Shown piece by piece: positions 33,619 to 42,498 of a DNA stretch of 64,000 bases. The position numbers and the translations under genes were made by a program. This DNA comes from JADCCX01 sp031431475 (GTDB lineage Bacteria; Pseudomonadota; Alphaproteobacteria; Rhizobiales; Beijerinckiaceae), in contig JANPDL010000018.1 of the NCBI GenBank assembly GCA_031431475.1, forward strand, positions 310,001 through 374,000, in the 5' to 3' direction. A model generated the notes under the pieces. The model was not told the DNA's origin. It searched no databases and saw only the letters and a list, made by a program, of their open reading frames with translations. Within the stretch, counting starts at the first letter, position 1; each line of letters opens with the position of its first letter.

Positions 33619-34926
33619 ATGCTTGCTGATCGTGATCGCATCTTCACCAATCTCTACGGCCATCAGGACGCGGGCCTGAAGGCTGCCATCAAACGCGGCA
33701 ACTGGGATGGCACGAAGATGCTGCTTTCCATGGGCCGGGACTGGATCATTGAGGAGATGAAGGCCTCGGCGCTGCGTGGCCGCGGCGGTGCGGGCTTCCC
33801 GACCGGCCTGAAATGGTCGTTCATGCCCAAGGTTGTCACGGATCGCCCGCATTATCTCGTGGTCAATGCGGATGAATCCGAACCGGGAACGTGCAAGGAC
33901 CGCGAGATCATGCGGCATGATCCGCATCTGCTGGTCGAGGGCTGTCTGCTTGCGTCGTTCGCGATGAGTGCCAACGCGTGCTACATCTACATCCGGGGTG
34001 AATACATCGCCGAGCGCATCGCTCTGCAGAAGGCGATCGACGAGGCTTATGCGGCCAAATTGATCGGCAAGGACAACAAGAACGGCTGGCCGTTCGATCT
34101 GTATCTTGCCCACGGTGCAGGTGCCTACATTTGCGGCGAGGAAACCGCCTTGCTCGAAAGCCTCGAAGGCAAGAAGGGCATGCCCAGGATGAAGCCACCG
34201 TTCCCGGCCAACATGGGCCTTTATGGTTGCCCGACCACTGTAAACAACGTCGAATCCATCGCCGTTGCAGGCACGATCCTCCGGCGTGGGGCGGGCTGGT
34301 TCAAGGGCATCGGCACGCCCAACAACCACGGCACCAAGCTGTTCTGCATCTCCGGCCACGTGAATACGCCGTGCAATGTGGAAGAGGCACTTGGCCTGAC
34401 CTTCCGCGAGTTGATCGACAAGCATTGCGGCGGTGTGCGTGGCGGCTGGGACAATCTCAAGGCCGTCATCCCCGGCGGCTCATCTGTGCGCATGGTGCCT
34501 GCCGAGCAGATCATCGACACGCCGATGGATTTTGATTCGTTGTCCAAATTGAAATCCGGGCTTGGCACGGCAGCGGTCATCGTCATGGACAAATCGACCG
34601 ACATCATCCGGGCTATTGCGCGCATCAGCTATTTCTACAAGCACGAGAGCTGCGGCCAGTGTACGCCATGCCGCGAAGGCACGGGCTGGATGTGGCGCGT
34701 GCTGACGCGCATGGCCGAGGGCAGGGCGCAGAAGCGCGAGATCGACATGCTTCTGGACGTTACGAAACAGGTGGAGGGGCATACGATCTGTGCATTGGGG
34801 GACGCGGCAGCCTGGCCGGTTCAGGGGCTCATCAATCACTTCCGCCATGAGATCGAAGCGCGAATAGACCAATATGCCGCCAATCCGCATGGTGAACCTG
34901 CCAAGATGATGATGGCGGCGGAATGA
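33619..34926 (+). CDS. nuoF: NADH-quinone oxidoreductase subunit F
   Basis: NuoF binds FMN and NADH and holds the N3 [4Fe-4S] cluster; it is the electron entry point of complex I. The 435 residues show the nucleotide-binding segment GRGGAGFPTGLKW, YLVVNADESEPGTCKDREIM, GAGAYICGEETALLES and the cluster motif ESCGQCTPCREGTGWM. It begins 11 bp after nuoE. Confidence 0.97.
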   Translation: MLADRDRIFTNLYGHQDAGLKAAIKRGNWDGTKMLLSMGRDWIIEEMKASALRGRGGAGFPTGLKWSFMPKVVTDRPHYLVVNADESEPGTCKDREIMRHDPHLLVEGCLLASFAMSANACYIYIRGEYIAERIALQKAIDEAYAAKLIGKDNKNGWPFDLYLAHGAGAYICGEETALLESLEGKKGMPRMKPPFPANMGLYGCPTTVNNVESIAVAGTILRRGAGWFKGIGTPNNHGTKLFCISGHVNTPCNVEEALGLTFRELIDKHCGGVRGGWDNLKAVIPGGSSVRMVPAEQIIDTPMDFDSLSKLKSGLGTAAVIVMDKSTDIIRAIARISYFYKHESCGQCTPCREGTGWMWRVLTRMAEGRAQKREIDMLLDVTKQVEGHTICALGDAAAWPVQGLINHFRHEIEARIDQYAANPHGEPAKMMMAAE

Positions 34927-34963
34927 CAACCGGGACGGGGCCACGTTTCGAGGAGTGGAAACA

Positions 34964-35569
34964 ATGAAGATGATCATAGCCAGGGGAGCGGTGCTGACAG
35001 CGACAGTGCTGCTGGTTGGCTGCAACGCGGGCGGCGGCAATCCTTTCTCCAACCCGTTCGGCGGTTCGCAGCGCGTGGCGCAGCCTCAGCAGCAATTACC
35101 CGTGGTAACGGCGCAACCCGCAGCAGGCGGCAGGCCGAGTTTGCTGATCAACGCGTCCCCCAAACGCGTGCAGGACACGATCATCGCACGGGCACAACGG
35201 CGTGGCACGACCATTGTTGGCGCTAACCAGACCGGAGTGACGCTGGAAGCGCCAATGCCGAGCTCTTCAGAAGTGGTGGAAAGCCAGTGCGGACCTCATC
35301 GTGCCGGGCGGACGCAGCGGATTTATCTTGAGACACTGCCAAATGGTACCGGAACGGCCGTTTCAGAGGATCGCTTCATAATTGATGACGGGGCGTCCAG
35401 CTGCCAGCTCAAATTGACACAGGCGGATGTGGACGGGGCGAACAAGGCGCTTGCCGATCTGAAGCAGCAATCGGAAGCACCGCGTACGGCTTCAACGCAG
35501 CAGCCCGCCGATCCGACTGGGCGTGTGGAAGCTCTCAATCCGGGGCGACCCGTTGTTCCGTTACGATAG
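34964..35569 (+). CDS. Predicted lipoprotein inserted between nuoF and nuoG
   Basis: The 201-residue product has a lipoprotein signal (AVLTATVLLVGC, Cys about 20), then a low-complexity Gly/Gln/Pro stretch, a folded middle (about 60-150, SLLINASPKRVQDTIIARAQ, a Cys in ESQCGPHRAG and another in SSCQLK) and a Pro/Gln-rich tail. AGGAG eight bases before the ATG at 34964 fixes the start. It is on the same strand, 37 bp after nuoF and 12 bp before nuoG. No family recognised; not a complex I subunit by sequence. Confidence 0.75.
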   Translation: MKMIIARGAVLTATVLLVGCNAGGGNPFSNPFGGSQRVAQPQQQLPVVTAQPAAGGRPSLLINASPKRVQDTIIARAQRRGTTIVGANQTGVTLEAPMPSSSEVVESQCGPHRAGRTQRIYLETLPNGTGTAVSEDRFIIDDGASSCQLKLTQADVDGANKALADLKQQSEAPRTASTQQPADPTGRVEALNPGRPVVPLR

Positions 35570-35581
35570 GAAAGTCTGGGG

Positions 35582-37657
35582 ATGACGAAGCTCATCATCG
35601 ATGGCACCGAGGTCGACGTTCCGCCGACCTACACTGTGTTGCAGGCCTGCGAGGCGGCTGGCGCGGAAGTGCCGCGTTTCTGCTTCCATGAGCGACTGTC
35701 CGTAGCCGGCAATTGCCGGATGTGCTTGGTCGAGGTGAAGGGTGGCCCGCCCAAGCCGCAGGCCTCATGCGCCATCGGTGTGCGTGATCTGCGCCCCGGC
35801 CCTAACGGCGAACCGCCGGTGGTTTCCACAAAATCCCCGATGGTGAAGAAGGCCCGCGAGGGCGTGATGGAATTTCTGCTGATCAACCACCCGCTGGATT
35901 GCCCGATCTGCGATCAGGGTGGCGAGTGTGATCTGCAGGATCAAGCCATGGCCTACGGTGTCGATAACTCGCGCTATTCCGAGAACAAGCGCGCGGTCGA
36001 GGACAAGAACATCGGCCCGCTGGTGAAAACCACCATGACGCGCTGCATCCATTGCACGCGCTGTGTCCGCTTCACGCAGGAAGTGGCCGGTGTGGGCGAT
36101 CTCGGCGCCATCGGGCGCGGCGAGGACATGGAAATCACAACCTATCTTGAAGCTGCAATGGCGTCCGAGTTGCAGGGTAACGTGGTTGATCTCTGCCCTG
36201 TTGGCGCACTAACGTCGAAGCCCTACCAGAACCGCACGCGGCCCTGGGAACTCACCAAGACGGAGTCCATCGACGTGATGGATGCCGTCGGCTCCAACAT
36301 TCGCATCGATTCCCGTGGCAAGGAGGTGTTGCGCATCCTTCCGCGCGTGAACGAGGCGATCAACGAGGAATGGATCTCGGACAAGACACGCCATATCGTG
36401 GATGGCCTGAAGACTCAGCGTCTGGACCGGCCCTATATTCGCGAGAACGGCAAATTGCGGCTGGCAAGCTGGAGCGAGGCTTTTGCAGCCATCGCCACAA
36501 AGCTCGGCAAGACCAAATCCGACCGCATCGGTGCCATCGGCGGCGCTTTGGCTGGCGTCGAGGAATTGTTCGCACTCAAGGCGCTGCTGAACAGCCTCGG
36601 CTCTCAGAACACCGACATGCAGGGCAGGGGCGGGCTTGATCCATCGATGGGCCGCGCCTCCTACATCTTCAACACGACCATCGAAGGTATCGAAGCCGCC
36701 GATGCCGTGATGATCATCGGCTCGAATCCGCGCCGGGAAGCTCCGATCCTGAACGCCCGTATCCGCAAGCGCTCGATCCGGGGTGGTTTGCTCACGGGAT
36801 TGCTGGGATCGAAGGTCGATTTGACCTATGATTACAATTATCTGAGCGCTGATCCTGAAGCACTGATGAAGTTCGCCAGCCATGCGCCCGCGAACAAGGA
36901 AAAGCCGATGCTGATCGTCGGCGAAGGCCTGTTCAACCGTCCGGATGGAGCGGCTCTCATGGCGACTGCCGCGCGGGCTGCACTGGCGCTCGGCGTCATC
37001 AAGGACGGCTGGAACGGCTTCAATGTGCTGCACACGCAGGCCAGCATGGTTGGTGCGCTGGATATCGGCTTTGTGCCAAGCTCTTCAAGTGTATCTGGCG
37101 AGGGTGGCCTGGAAGCCGCTGCGATGCTCAAGGGCGGCGTGGACGTGTTGTTCAACCTGGGCGCAGATGAAATCGACGTGCCTGCGGGCGCTTTCGTGAT
37201 CTATCAGGGCACGCATGGTGATCGTGGTGCGCAGCGCGCCGACATTATCCTGCCTGGCGCGGCCTACACCGAGAAGTCGGCGACCTATGTGAACACGGAA
37301 GGCCGTCCGCAGATCACCAACCGCGCGGTCTTCCCGCCGGGCGAGGCCAAGGAAGACTGGGCCATCGTGCGTGCGCTGTCGGAAGCACTGGGCAAGACAT
37401 TGCCATTCGACAATCTCGCGCAGCTGCGCAAGGCAATCTACGCGGCGCATCCGCATCTGGCCACCATCGACACTGTGCAAACAGCCGATCTAGCAGCCAT
37501 TGCAAAGCTCGCCAATGGGGCAACCAAAATCGGCAAAGCCTCCATTTCAGAAACCGTCAGCGATTTCTACATGACGAACCCTATCGCTCGTGCCTCAGCC
37601 GTCATGGCGGAATGTTCCGCGCTCGCGAAGGGCGCGCTACTGATGGCTGCGGAATGA
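35582..37657 (+). CDS. nuoG: NADH-quinone oxidoreductase subunit G
   Basis: NuoG is the large peripheral-arm subunit holding several iron-sulfur clusters. The 691 residues have the N-terminal [2Fe-2S] ferredoxin domain (CFHERLSVAGNCRMC), the CPICDQGGECDLQD and HCTRCVRFTQEV motifs for N4/N5, then a molybdopterin-oxidoreductase-like domain without cofactor. It lacks the extra cysteine motif of the E. coli N7 cluster as far as I can see. Confidence 0.97.
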   Translation: MTKLIIDGTEVDVPPTYTVLQACEAAGAEVPRFCFHERLSVAGNCRMCLVEVKGGPPKPQASCAIGVRDLRPGPNGEPPVVSTKSPMVKKAREGVMEFLLINHPLDCPICDQGGECDLQDQAMAYGVDNSRYSENKRAVEDKNIGPLVKTTMTRCIHCTRCVRFTQEVAGVGDLGAIGRGEDMEITTYLEAAMASELQGNVVDLCPVGALTSKPYQNRTRPWELTKTESIDVMDAVGSNIRIDSRGKEVLRILPRVNEAINEEWISDKTRHIVDGLKTQRLDRPYIRENGKLRLASWSEAFAAIATKLGKTKSDRIGAIGGALAGVEELFALKALLNSLGSQNTDMQGRGGLDPSMGRASYIFNTTIEGIEAADAVMIIGSNPRREAPILNARIRKRSIRGGLLTGLLGSKVDLTYDYNYLSADPEALMKFASHAPANKEKPMLIVGEGLFNRPDGAALMATAARAALALGVIKDGWNGFNVLHTQASMVGALDIGFVPSSSSVSGEGGLEAAAMLKGGVDVLFNLGADEIDVPAGAFVIYQGTHGDRGAQRADIILPGAAYTEKSATYVNTEGRPQITNRAVFPPGEAKEDWAIVRALSEALGKTLPFDNLAQLRKAIYAAHPHLATIDTVQTADLAAIAKLANGATKIGKASISETVSDFYMTNPIARASAVMAECSALAKGALLMAAE

Positions 37658-37667
37658 GGATCGGACG

Positions 37668-38729
37668 ATGACCCTGATCGATACTCTCCTCCTCGTCGGC
37701 ATGATCCTGCTGAAAAGCGCGATCCTGATCGTCGCGTTGCTCGTGTTCGTGGCCTACATCCTCTATGCCGACCGCAAGATCTGGGCGGCAGTACAGTTGC
37801 GGCGCGGGCCGAATGTGGTGGGTCCCTGGGGTCTGTTGCAAAGCTTCGCCGATCTGCTCAAGTTCTTCCTGAAAGAGCCGACGATTCCGGCCGGTGCCAA
37901 CAAGGGTATCTTCCTGCTGGCACCTCTGGTGACGGCTGTTCTGGCACTTTCGGCCTGGGCCGTGATCCCGGTCAATGACGGCTGGGCCATTTCGGACATC
38001 AATGTCGGTGTGCTCTATATCTTCGCGATCTCGTCGCTGGGCGTTTACGGCGTGATCATGGGTGGCTGGGCCTCGAACTCGAAATATCCGTTCCTCGGCG
38101 CACTCCGTTCCGCTGCGCAGATGGTGTCCTACGAAGTGAACCTCGGCTTCGTGATCATCTGTGTGCTGATGATCGTGGGTTCGCTCAACATGAACGACAT
38201 CATCCTCGCGCAGAAGAACTACGGTCTTGCGACGGCGCTCGGCATTCCATGGCTGACGATCCTCAACTGGTATTGGCTGCCACTGTTCCCGATGATGGTG
38301 ATCTTCTTCATTTCGGCATTGGCTGAAACCAACCGCCCGCCCTTCGATCTGCCGGAAGCGGAATCCGAGCTCGTTGCGGGGTTCATGTCGGAATACGGAT
38401 CCACGCCCTACATGATGTTCATGCTGGGCGAGTATGTCGCGATTGTCACGATGTGCGCCATGACCGCCATTCTCTTCCTGGGTGGCTGGACCTCGCCAGT
38501 CGATCTGCCGCCATTTACGTGGGTGCCGGGTCCGGTGTGGTTCGTGCTGAAAGTCTGCTTCGTCTTCTTCTTCTTCGCGATGGTGAAGGCCTTCGTTCCA
38601 CGCTACCGTTATGACCAGTTGATGCGTCTGGGCTGGAAAGTCTTCCTGCCGCTCTCGTTGTTTGCCGTGTTCTTCTATGGCCTCGTTCTCCAGATCACCG
38701 GCTGGGCCGGTGTGATGGCGGCTCAGTGA
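37668..38729 (+). CDS. nuoH: NADH-quinone oxidoreductase subunit H
   Basis: NuoH links the peripheral and membrane arms and forms part of the quinone chamber. The 353-residue membrane protein has about eight helices and family loops ADRKIWAAVQLRRGPNVVGP and AETNRPPFDLPEAESELVAG. It begins 10 bp after nuoG and its stop overlaps the next start. Confidence 0.97.
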   Translation: MTLIDTLLLVGMILLKSAILIVALLVFVAYILYADRKIWAAVQLRRGPNVVGPWGLLQSFADLLKFFLKEPTIPAGANKGIFLLAPLVTAVLALSAWAVIPVNDGWAISDINVGVLYIFAISSLGVYGVIMGGWASNSKYPFLGALRSAAQMVSYEVNLGFVIICVLMIVGSLNMNDIILAQKNYGLATALGIPWLTILNWYWLPLFPMMVIFFISALAETNRPPFDLPEAESELVAGFMSEYGSTPYMMFMLGEYVAIVTMCAMTAILFLGGWTSPVDLPPFTWVPGPVWFVLKVCFVFFFFAMVKAFVPRYRYDQLMRLGWKVFLPLSLFAVFFYGLVLQITGWAGVMAAQ

Positions 38730-38980
38730 TGGGGACAAAAATGTGGTTGCCTGACAGAGATCCGTTCGAGCCCACGGCCACCGAGCGCTCCGCCGCGCTT
38801 GCATGGATCGCCATGGTTCTGGGTGCGCTAGTTCTTACGCTGGTTATCGGAGCGAGCATGGACCTTGTTCCCCAGACCTTTTGGCACTGGTCGGTCGTCG
38901 GCGTGATCATGGCGTTCGTTTTCCGCCCGAGCGGGATTGCCTATTTCCGTAACTTCGTCCGCTGGCTGAGGAGGATGTGA
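38729..38980 (+). CDS. Two-helix membrane protein between nuoH and nuoI
   Basis: The 83-residue protein has a charged N-terminus (WLPDRDPFEPTATERS), two hydrophobic segments (about 21-42 and 50-65) and a basic C-terminus (FRNFVRWLRRM). Its ATG overlaps the nuoH stop and its stop overlaps the nuoI ATG (TGATG at both ends), so it is firmly built into the operon. It is not a standard Nuo subunit. A role in complex I assembly or an accessory subunit is possible but only from position. Confidence 0.75.
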   Translation: MGTKMWLPDRDPFEPTATERSAALAWIAMVLGALVLTLVIGASMDLVPQTFWHWSVVGVIMAFVFRPSGIAYFRNFVRWLRRM

Positions 38981-39468
38981 TGTCACTCGCACAAGCCGCC
39001 AAGGGTCTGCTGCTGAAGGAGTTCGTCTCGGCGTTCTTCCTGTCGATGCGCTATTTCTTCAAGCCCAAGGCCACGATCAACTATCCGTTTGAGCGCGGCC
39101 AGCTCAGCCCGCGCTTTCGGGGCGAGCATGCGCTTCGCCGCTATCCCAATGGTGAAGAGCGCTGCATCGCCTGCAAGCTCTGTGAGGCGATCTGCCCGGC
39201 GCAGGCCATCACCATCGAGGCGGCTCCGCGCGGCAACGATGGCACGCGCAGGACAACGCGCTACGATATCGACATGACGAAGTGCATCTATTGCGGCATG
39301 TGCCAGGAGGCCTGCCCGGTGGATGCCATCGTGGAAGGACCGAACTACGCTTTCGCGGCGGAAACCCGCGAGGAACTTTTCTACGACAAGGACAAACTGC
39401 TGGAGAACGGCGCGCGCTGGGAGCGGGAAATCGCCCGCAACATCGCTGCCGATGCTCCTTACAGATAA
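38980..39468 (+). CDS. nuoI: NADH-quinone oxidoreductase subunit I
   Basis: NuoI is the 8Fe-ferredoxin-like subunit holding N6a and N6b. The two cluster motifs are intact in the 162 residues: CIACKLCEAICPAQAI and CIYCGMCQEACPVDAI. AGGAGG five bases upstream and overlap with the preceding stop support the ATG at 38980. Confidence 0.97.
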   Translation: MSLAQAAKGLLLKEFVSAFFLSMRYFFKPKATINYPFERGQLSPRFRGEHALRRYPNGEERCIACKLCEAICPAQAITIEAAPRGNDGTRRTTRYDIDMTKCIYCGMCQEACPVDAIVEGPNYAFAAETREELFYDKDKLLENGARWEREIARNIAADAPYR

Positions 39469-39482
39469 GCAGGCAAAACAGA

Positions 39483-40118
39483 ATGTATGCGGTCGCCCTC
39501 TTCTTCTACCTGTTCGCGGGTGTCACCCTTGCTTCGGCCTTTATGGTGATCACGGCGCGCAACCCGGTGCATTCCGTGCTCTGGCTGATCCTGGCGTTTT
39601 TCAATGCAGCGGGCCTGTTCGTGCTGATGGGGGCCGAGTTCCTCGCGATGATCCTCGTCGTGGTTTATGTCGGTGCGGTCGCCGTGCTGTTCCTGTTCGT
39701 CGTCATGATGCTCGACGTGGATTTCGTGGAACTGCGGCAGGGCTTCATGCAGAACCTGCCGGTCGGAGCATTGATCGCCGGGCTTTTCGCCATCGAACTG
39801 GTGCTGGTGGTCGGCACATGGAAATTCACGCCCGAGGCGCTGAGCATGAAATCGGCAGCGGCGGCGCTACCGCCAGATGCCTTCAACACGCGCGCGCTTG
39901 GCCGCGTGCTTTACACGAAATATGTCTACCTCTTTCAGGGCGCAGGGATGGTGCTGCTGGTCGCGATGATCGGTGCCATCGTGCTGACGATGCGGCCCTC
40001 GCGACCTGGCGTGAAGCGGCAGGATGTAATGAAGCAGAATGCGCGGACCAAGGAGAGTGGACTTGCGGTTGTGCAGGTGAAGCCGGGTTCGGCCTTGTTT
40101 GAGAAAGTGGAGGGCTGA
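39483..40118 (+). CDS. nuoJ: NADH-quinone oxidoreductase subunit J
   Basis: NuoJ is a membrane subunit whose helix 3 takes part in coupling. The 211-residue product has about five helices with NPVHSVLWLILAFFNAAGLF and VVYVGAVAVLFLFVVMMLDV. The ATG at 39483 is chosen from homologue length; the open frame extends back through nuoI in another frame. Confidence 0.96.
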   Translation: MYAVALFFYLFAGVTLASAFMVITARNPVHSVLWLILAFFNAAGLFVLMGAEFLAMILVVVYVGAVAVLFLFVVMMLDVDFVELRQGFMQNLPVGALIAGLFAIELVLVVGTWKFTPEALSMKSAAAALPPDAFNTRALGRVLYTKYVYLFQGAGMVLLVAMIGAIVLTMRPSRPGVKRQDVMKQNARTKESGLAVVQVKPGSALFEKVEG

Positions 40119-40120
40119 TC

Positions 40121-40432
40121 ATGCTGACCATCGGCCTTGGCCATTACCTCACAGTCGCTGCCATCCTCTTCACGATGGGCGTGTTCGGCATTTTCGTGAA
40201 CCGCAAGAACATCATCGTCATCCTGATGTCGATCGAATTGATCTTGCTCGCCGTGAATATCAATCTCGTGGCGTTTTCGACGCATCTGGGCGACATCACG
40301 GGGCAGGTCTTCGCGCTGTTCATCCTCACGGTGGCAGCGGCTGAAGCGGCCATCGGCCTTGCCATCCTGGTCGTCTACTTCCGCAACCGCGGCACCATCG
40401 CGGTCGATGACATCAACATGATGAAGGGCTGA
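40121..40432 (+). CDS. nuoK: NADH-quinone oxidoreductase subunit K
   Basis: NuoK is a small membrane subunit with two helix-buried acidic residues used in proton transfer. The 103 residues form three helices; MSIELILLAVNINLVAFS and TVAAAEAAIGLAILV carry the two conserved glutamates. It begins 2 bp after nuoJ. Confidence 0.97.
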   Translation: MLTIGLGHYLTVAAILFTMGVFGIFVNRKNIIVILMSIELILLAVNINLVAFSTHLGDITGQVFALFILTVAAAEAAIGLAILVVYFRNRGTIAVDDINMMKG

Positions 40433-40437
40433 TCATC

Positions 40438-42498
40438 ATGTATCAGGCGATTGTCTTTCTTCCGCTGATCGGCTTCTTGCTCGCAGGCGTTGCCAGTATG
40501 CTGGCGTGGAGGCTCGGCACCAATGTGCAGGCCTGGGGCGCGGCGGATCATTCCGGCCATGATCATCATGGCCACGATGCGCATGGTCACGACGACCATC
40601 ACGCCATCGAGCCATCACCACATTCCAATGGCGTGAACCGCTTTGCCGAGGTGGTGACGACGGCGCTGCTGTTTGTCTCCTGCGCGCTCTCGTGGATCGC
40701 CTTCTTCGATGTCGCCATCGGCCATGGCAAGTCTTTCACCGTGCCGGTTGCGAATTGGATTTCCTCCGGCGCGTTGCAGGTGAACTGGGCGCTGAAGATC
40801 GATCCGCTGACGGCAATGATGCTCGTCGTGGTGAATACGGTTTCGTCGCTCGTGCATCTCTATTCCATCGGCTACATGCACGAGGATCCGCACCGTCCGC
40901 GCTTCTTTGCGTATCTTTCGCTCTTCACCTTCGCCATGCTGATGCTGGTGACATCGGACAATCTGGTCCAGATGTTCTTTGGCTGGGAAGGTGTGGGGCT
41001 CGCGAGCTATCTCCTCATCGGCTTCTGGTTCAAGAAGCAATCGGCCAAGGATGCCGCGATGAAGGCCTTCATCGTCAACCGCGTCGGCGATTTCGGCTTT
41101 GCCCTTGGCATCTTCATGGTGTTCTGGCTCACGGGCACAGTGGGCCTTGATGCGATCTTCGCCGCAGCCCCCGGCCTCAAGGATACGACCTACAAGTTTG
41201 TCGGCATCGAAGGCCACGCGCTCACCATCGCCTGCATGTTGCTGTTCATGGGCGCGATGGGCAAGTCTGCACAGTTCCTGCTGCACACCTGGCTGCCTGA
41301 TGCGATGGAAGGCCCGACACCCGTCTCGGCGCTGATCCATGCTGCAACGATGGTGACCGCCGGTGTTTTCATGGTGGCACGACTGTCGCCGCTGTTCGAG
41401 ATGGCACCTGCCGCGCTCACCCTCGTGATCATCGTGGGCGGCATGACCGCGTTCTTCGCGGCAACTGTCGGCCTTGTGCAGAACGACATCAAGCGCGTCG
41501 TGGCATACTCCACCTGCTCGCAGCTTGGGTACATGTTCGTGGCGCTCGGCTCCGGCGGCTATGCACTTGGCGTCTATCACCTCTTCACCCACGCCTTCTT
41601 CAAGGCGCTGCTGTTCCTCGGTTGCGGTGCCGTTATCCACGCCATGCATCATGAGCAGGACGTGAGGAAAATGGGCGGGCTTGCGAAGAAGATTCCCTAT
41701 ACAGCCGCGCTCATGGCCGTTGGCACGCTGGCGCTGACGGGATTCCCGCTGACCGCAGGCTTCTTTTCCAAAGATGCGATCATCGAAGCCGCGTACATGA
41801 CCAAGGTACCGGGTCATGATTTCGCATTCGTCTGCGTCATTCTCGCTGCGGGCATGACCTCGTTCTATTCGTGGCGTCTGTGGTTCATGACGTTCTGGGG
41901 ACCGACCCGCGCCGATCACGACACCTATGAGCACGCGCATGAAGCACCCAAGGTGATGATGATCCCGCTCTTCGCGCTGGCCGCCGGCGCGATCCTCGCC
42001 GGTCTGCCGCTGAAGGAATATTTCATCGGCCATCATCACGACGAATTCTGGAAAGGCGCACTGTTCTACGCCAAGGAAAACCACATCATCCACGACATTC
42101 ACAAGGTGCCTGGCTGGGTTGTGGCAGCTCCCATTGTTATGATGCTCTCGGGCTTCGCGCTGGCATACTATATGTACGTCCGCTCGCCGCAGACGCCGAA
42201 GCGACTGGCCGCTGAGTTCCCCGGCCTCTACCAGTTCCTCCTCAACAAGTGGTACTTCGACGAGCTCTATGATCTGATCTTTGTGCGCCCTGCCAAGTGG
42301 ATCGGGCGCTTCCTGTGGAAGCAGGGTGACGGCAAGGTCATCGATGGCTTTGGTCCCGACGGCGTGTCCAGCGCCGTGATCAACGTGACGGGCCGCGTCG
42401 TGAAACTGCAGACCGGCTACATCTACAACTACGCATTCGCCATGCTGATCGGTGTGGCCGGACTTGTCTCCTGGTATCTCTTCGGAGGGTTCCGCTGA
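40438..42498 (+). CDS. nuoL: NADH-quinone oxidoreductase subunit L with histidine-rich loop
   Basis: NuoL is the distal antiporter-like proton pump with the lateral helix. The 686 residues include core motifs FFGWEGVGLASYLLIGFWF, HAATMVTAGVFMVARLSP and KRVVAYSTCSQLGYMFVALG. After the first helix, residues 38-62 form a loop with ten histidines and several aspartates (HDHHGHDAHGHDDHH), absent from E. coli NuoL. It could bind metal or may be only a flexible surface loop. The stop overlaps nuoM (TGATG). Confidence 0.97.
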   Translation: MYQAIVFLPLIGFLLAGVASMLAWRLGTNVQAWGAADHSGHDHHGHDAHGHDDHHAIEPSPHSNGVNRFAEVVTTALLFVSCALSWIAFFDVAIGHGKSFTVPVANWISSGALQVNWALKIDPLTAMMLVVVNTVSSLVHLYSIGYMHEDPHRPRFFAYLSLFTFAMLMLVTSDNLVQMFFGWEGVGLASYLLIGFWFKKQSAKDAAMKAFIVNRVGDFGFALGIFMVFWLTGTVGLDAIFAAAPGLKDTTYKFVGIEGHALTIACMLLFMGAMGKSAQFLLHTWLPDAMEGPTPVSALIHAATMVTAGVFMVARLSPLFEMAPAALTLVIIVGGMTAFFAATVGLVQNDIKRVVAYSTCSQLGYMFVALGSGGYALGVYHLFTHAFFKALLFLGCGAVIHAMHHEQDVRKMGGLAKKIPYTAALMAVGTLALTGFPLTAGFFSKDAIIEAAYMTKVPGHDFAFVCVILAAGMTSFYSWRLWFMTFWGPTRADHDTYEHAHEAPKVMMIPLFALAAGAILAGLPLKEYFIGHHHDEFWKGALFYAKENHIIHDIHKVPGWVVAAPIVMMLSGFALAYYMYVRSPQTPKRLAAEFPGLYQFLLNKWYFDELYDLIFVRPAKWIGRFLWKQGDGKVIDGFGPDGVSSAVINVTGRVVKLQTGYIYNYAFAMLIGVAGLVSWYLFGGFR

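Noticed and set aside
40615..42102. 495-codon minus-strand open frame inside nuoL
   Set aside because: Composition is typical of an antisense shadow of a membrane protein gene (very rich in His, Arg, Glu) and nuoL is certain.
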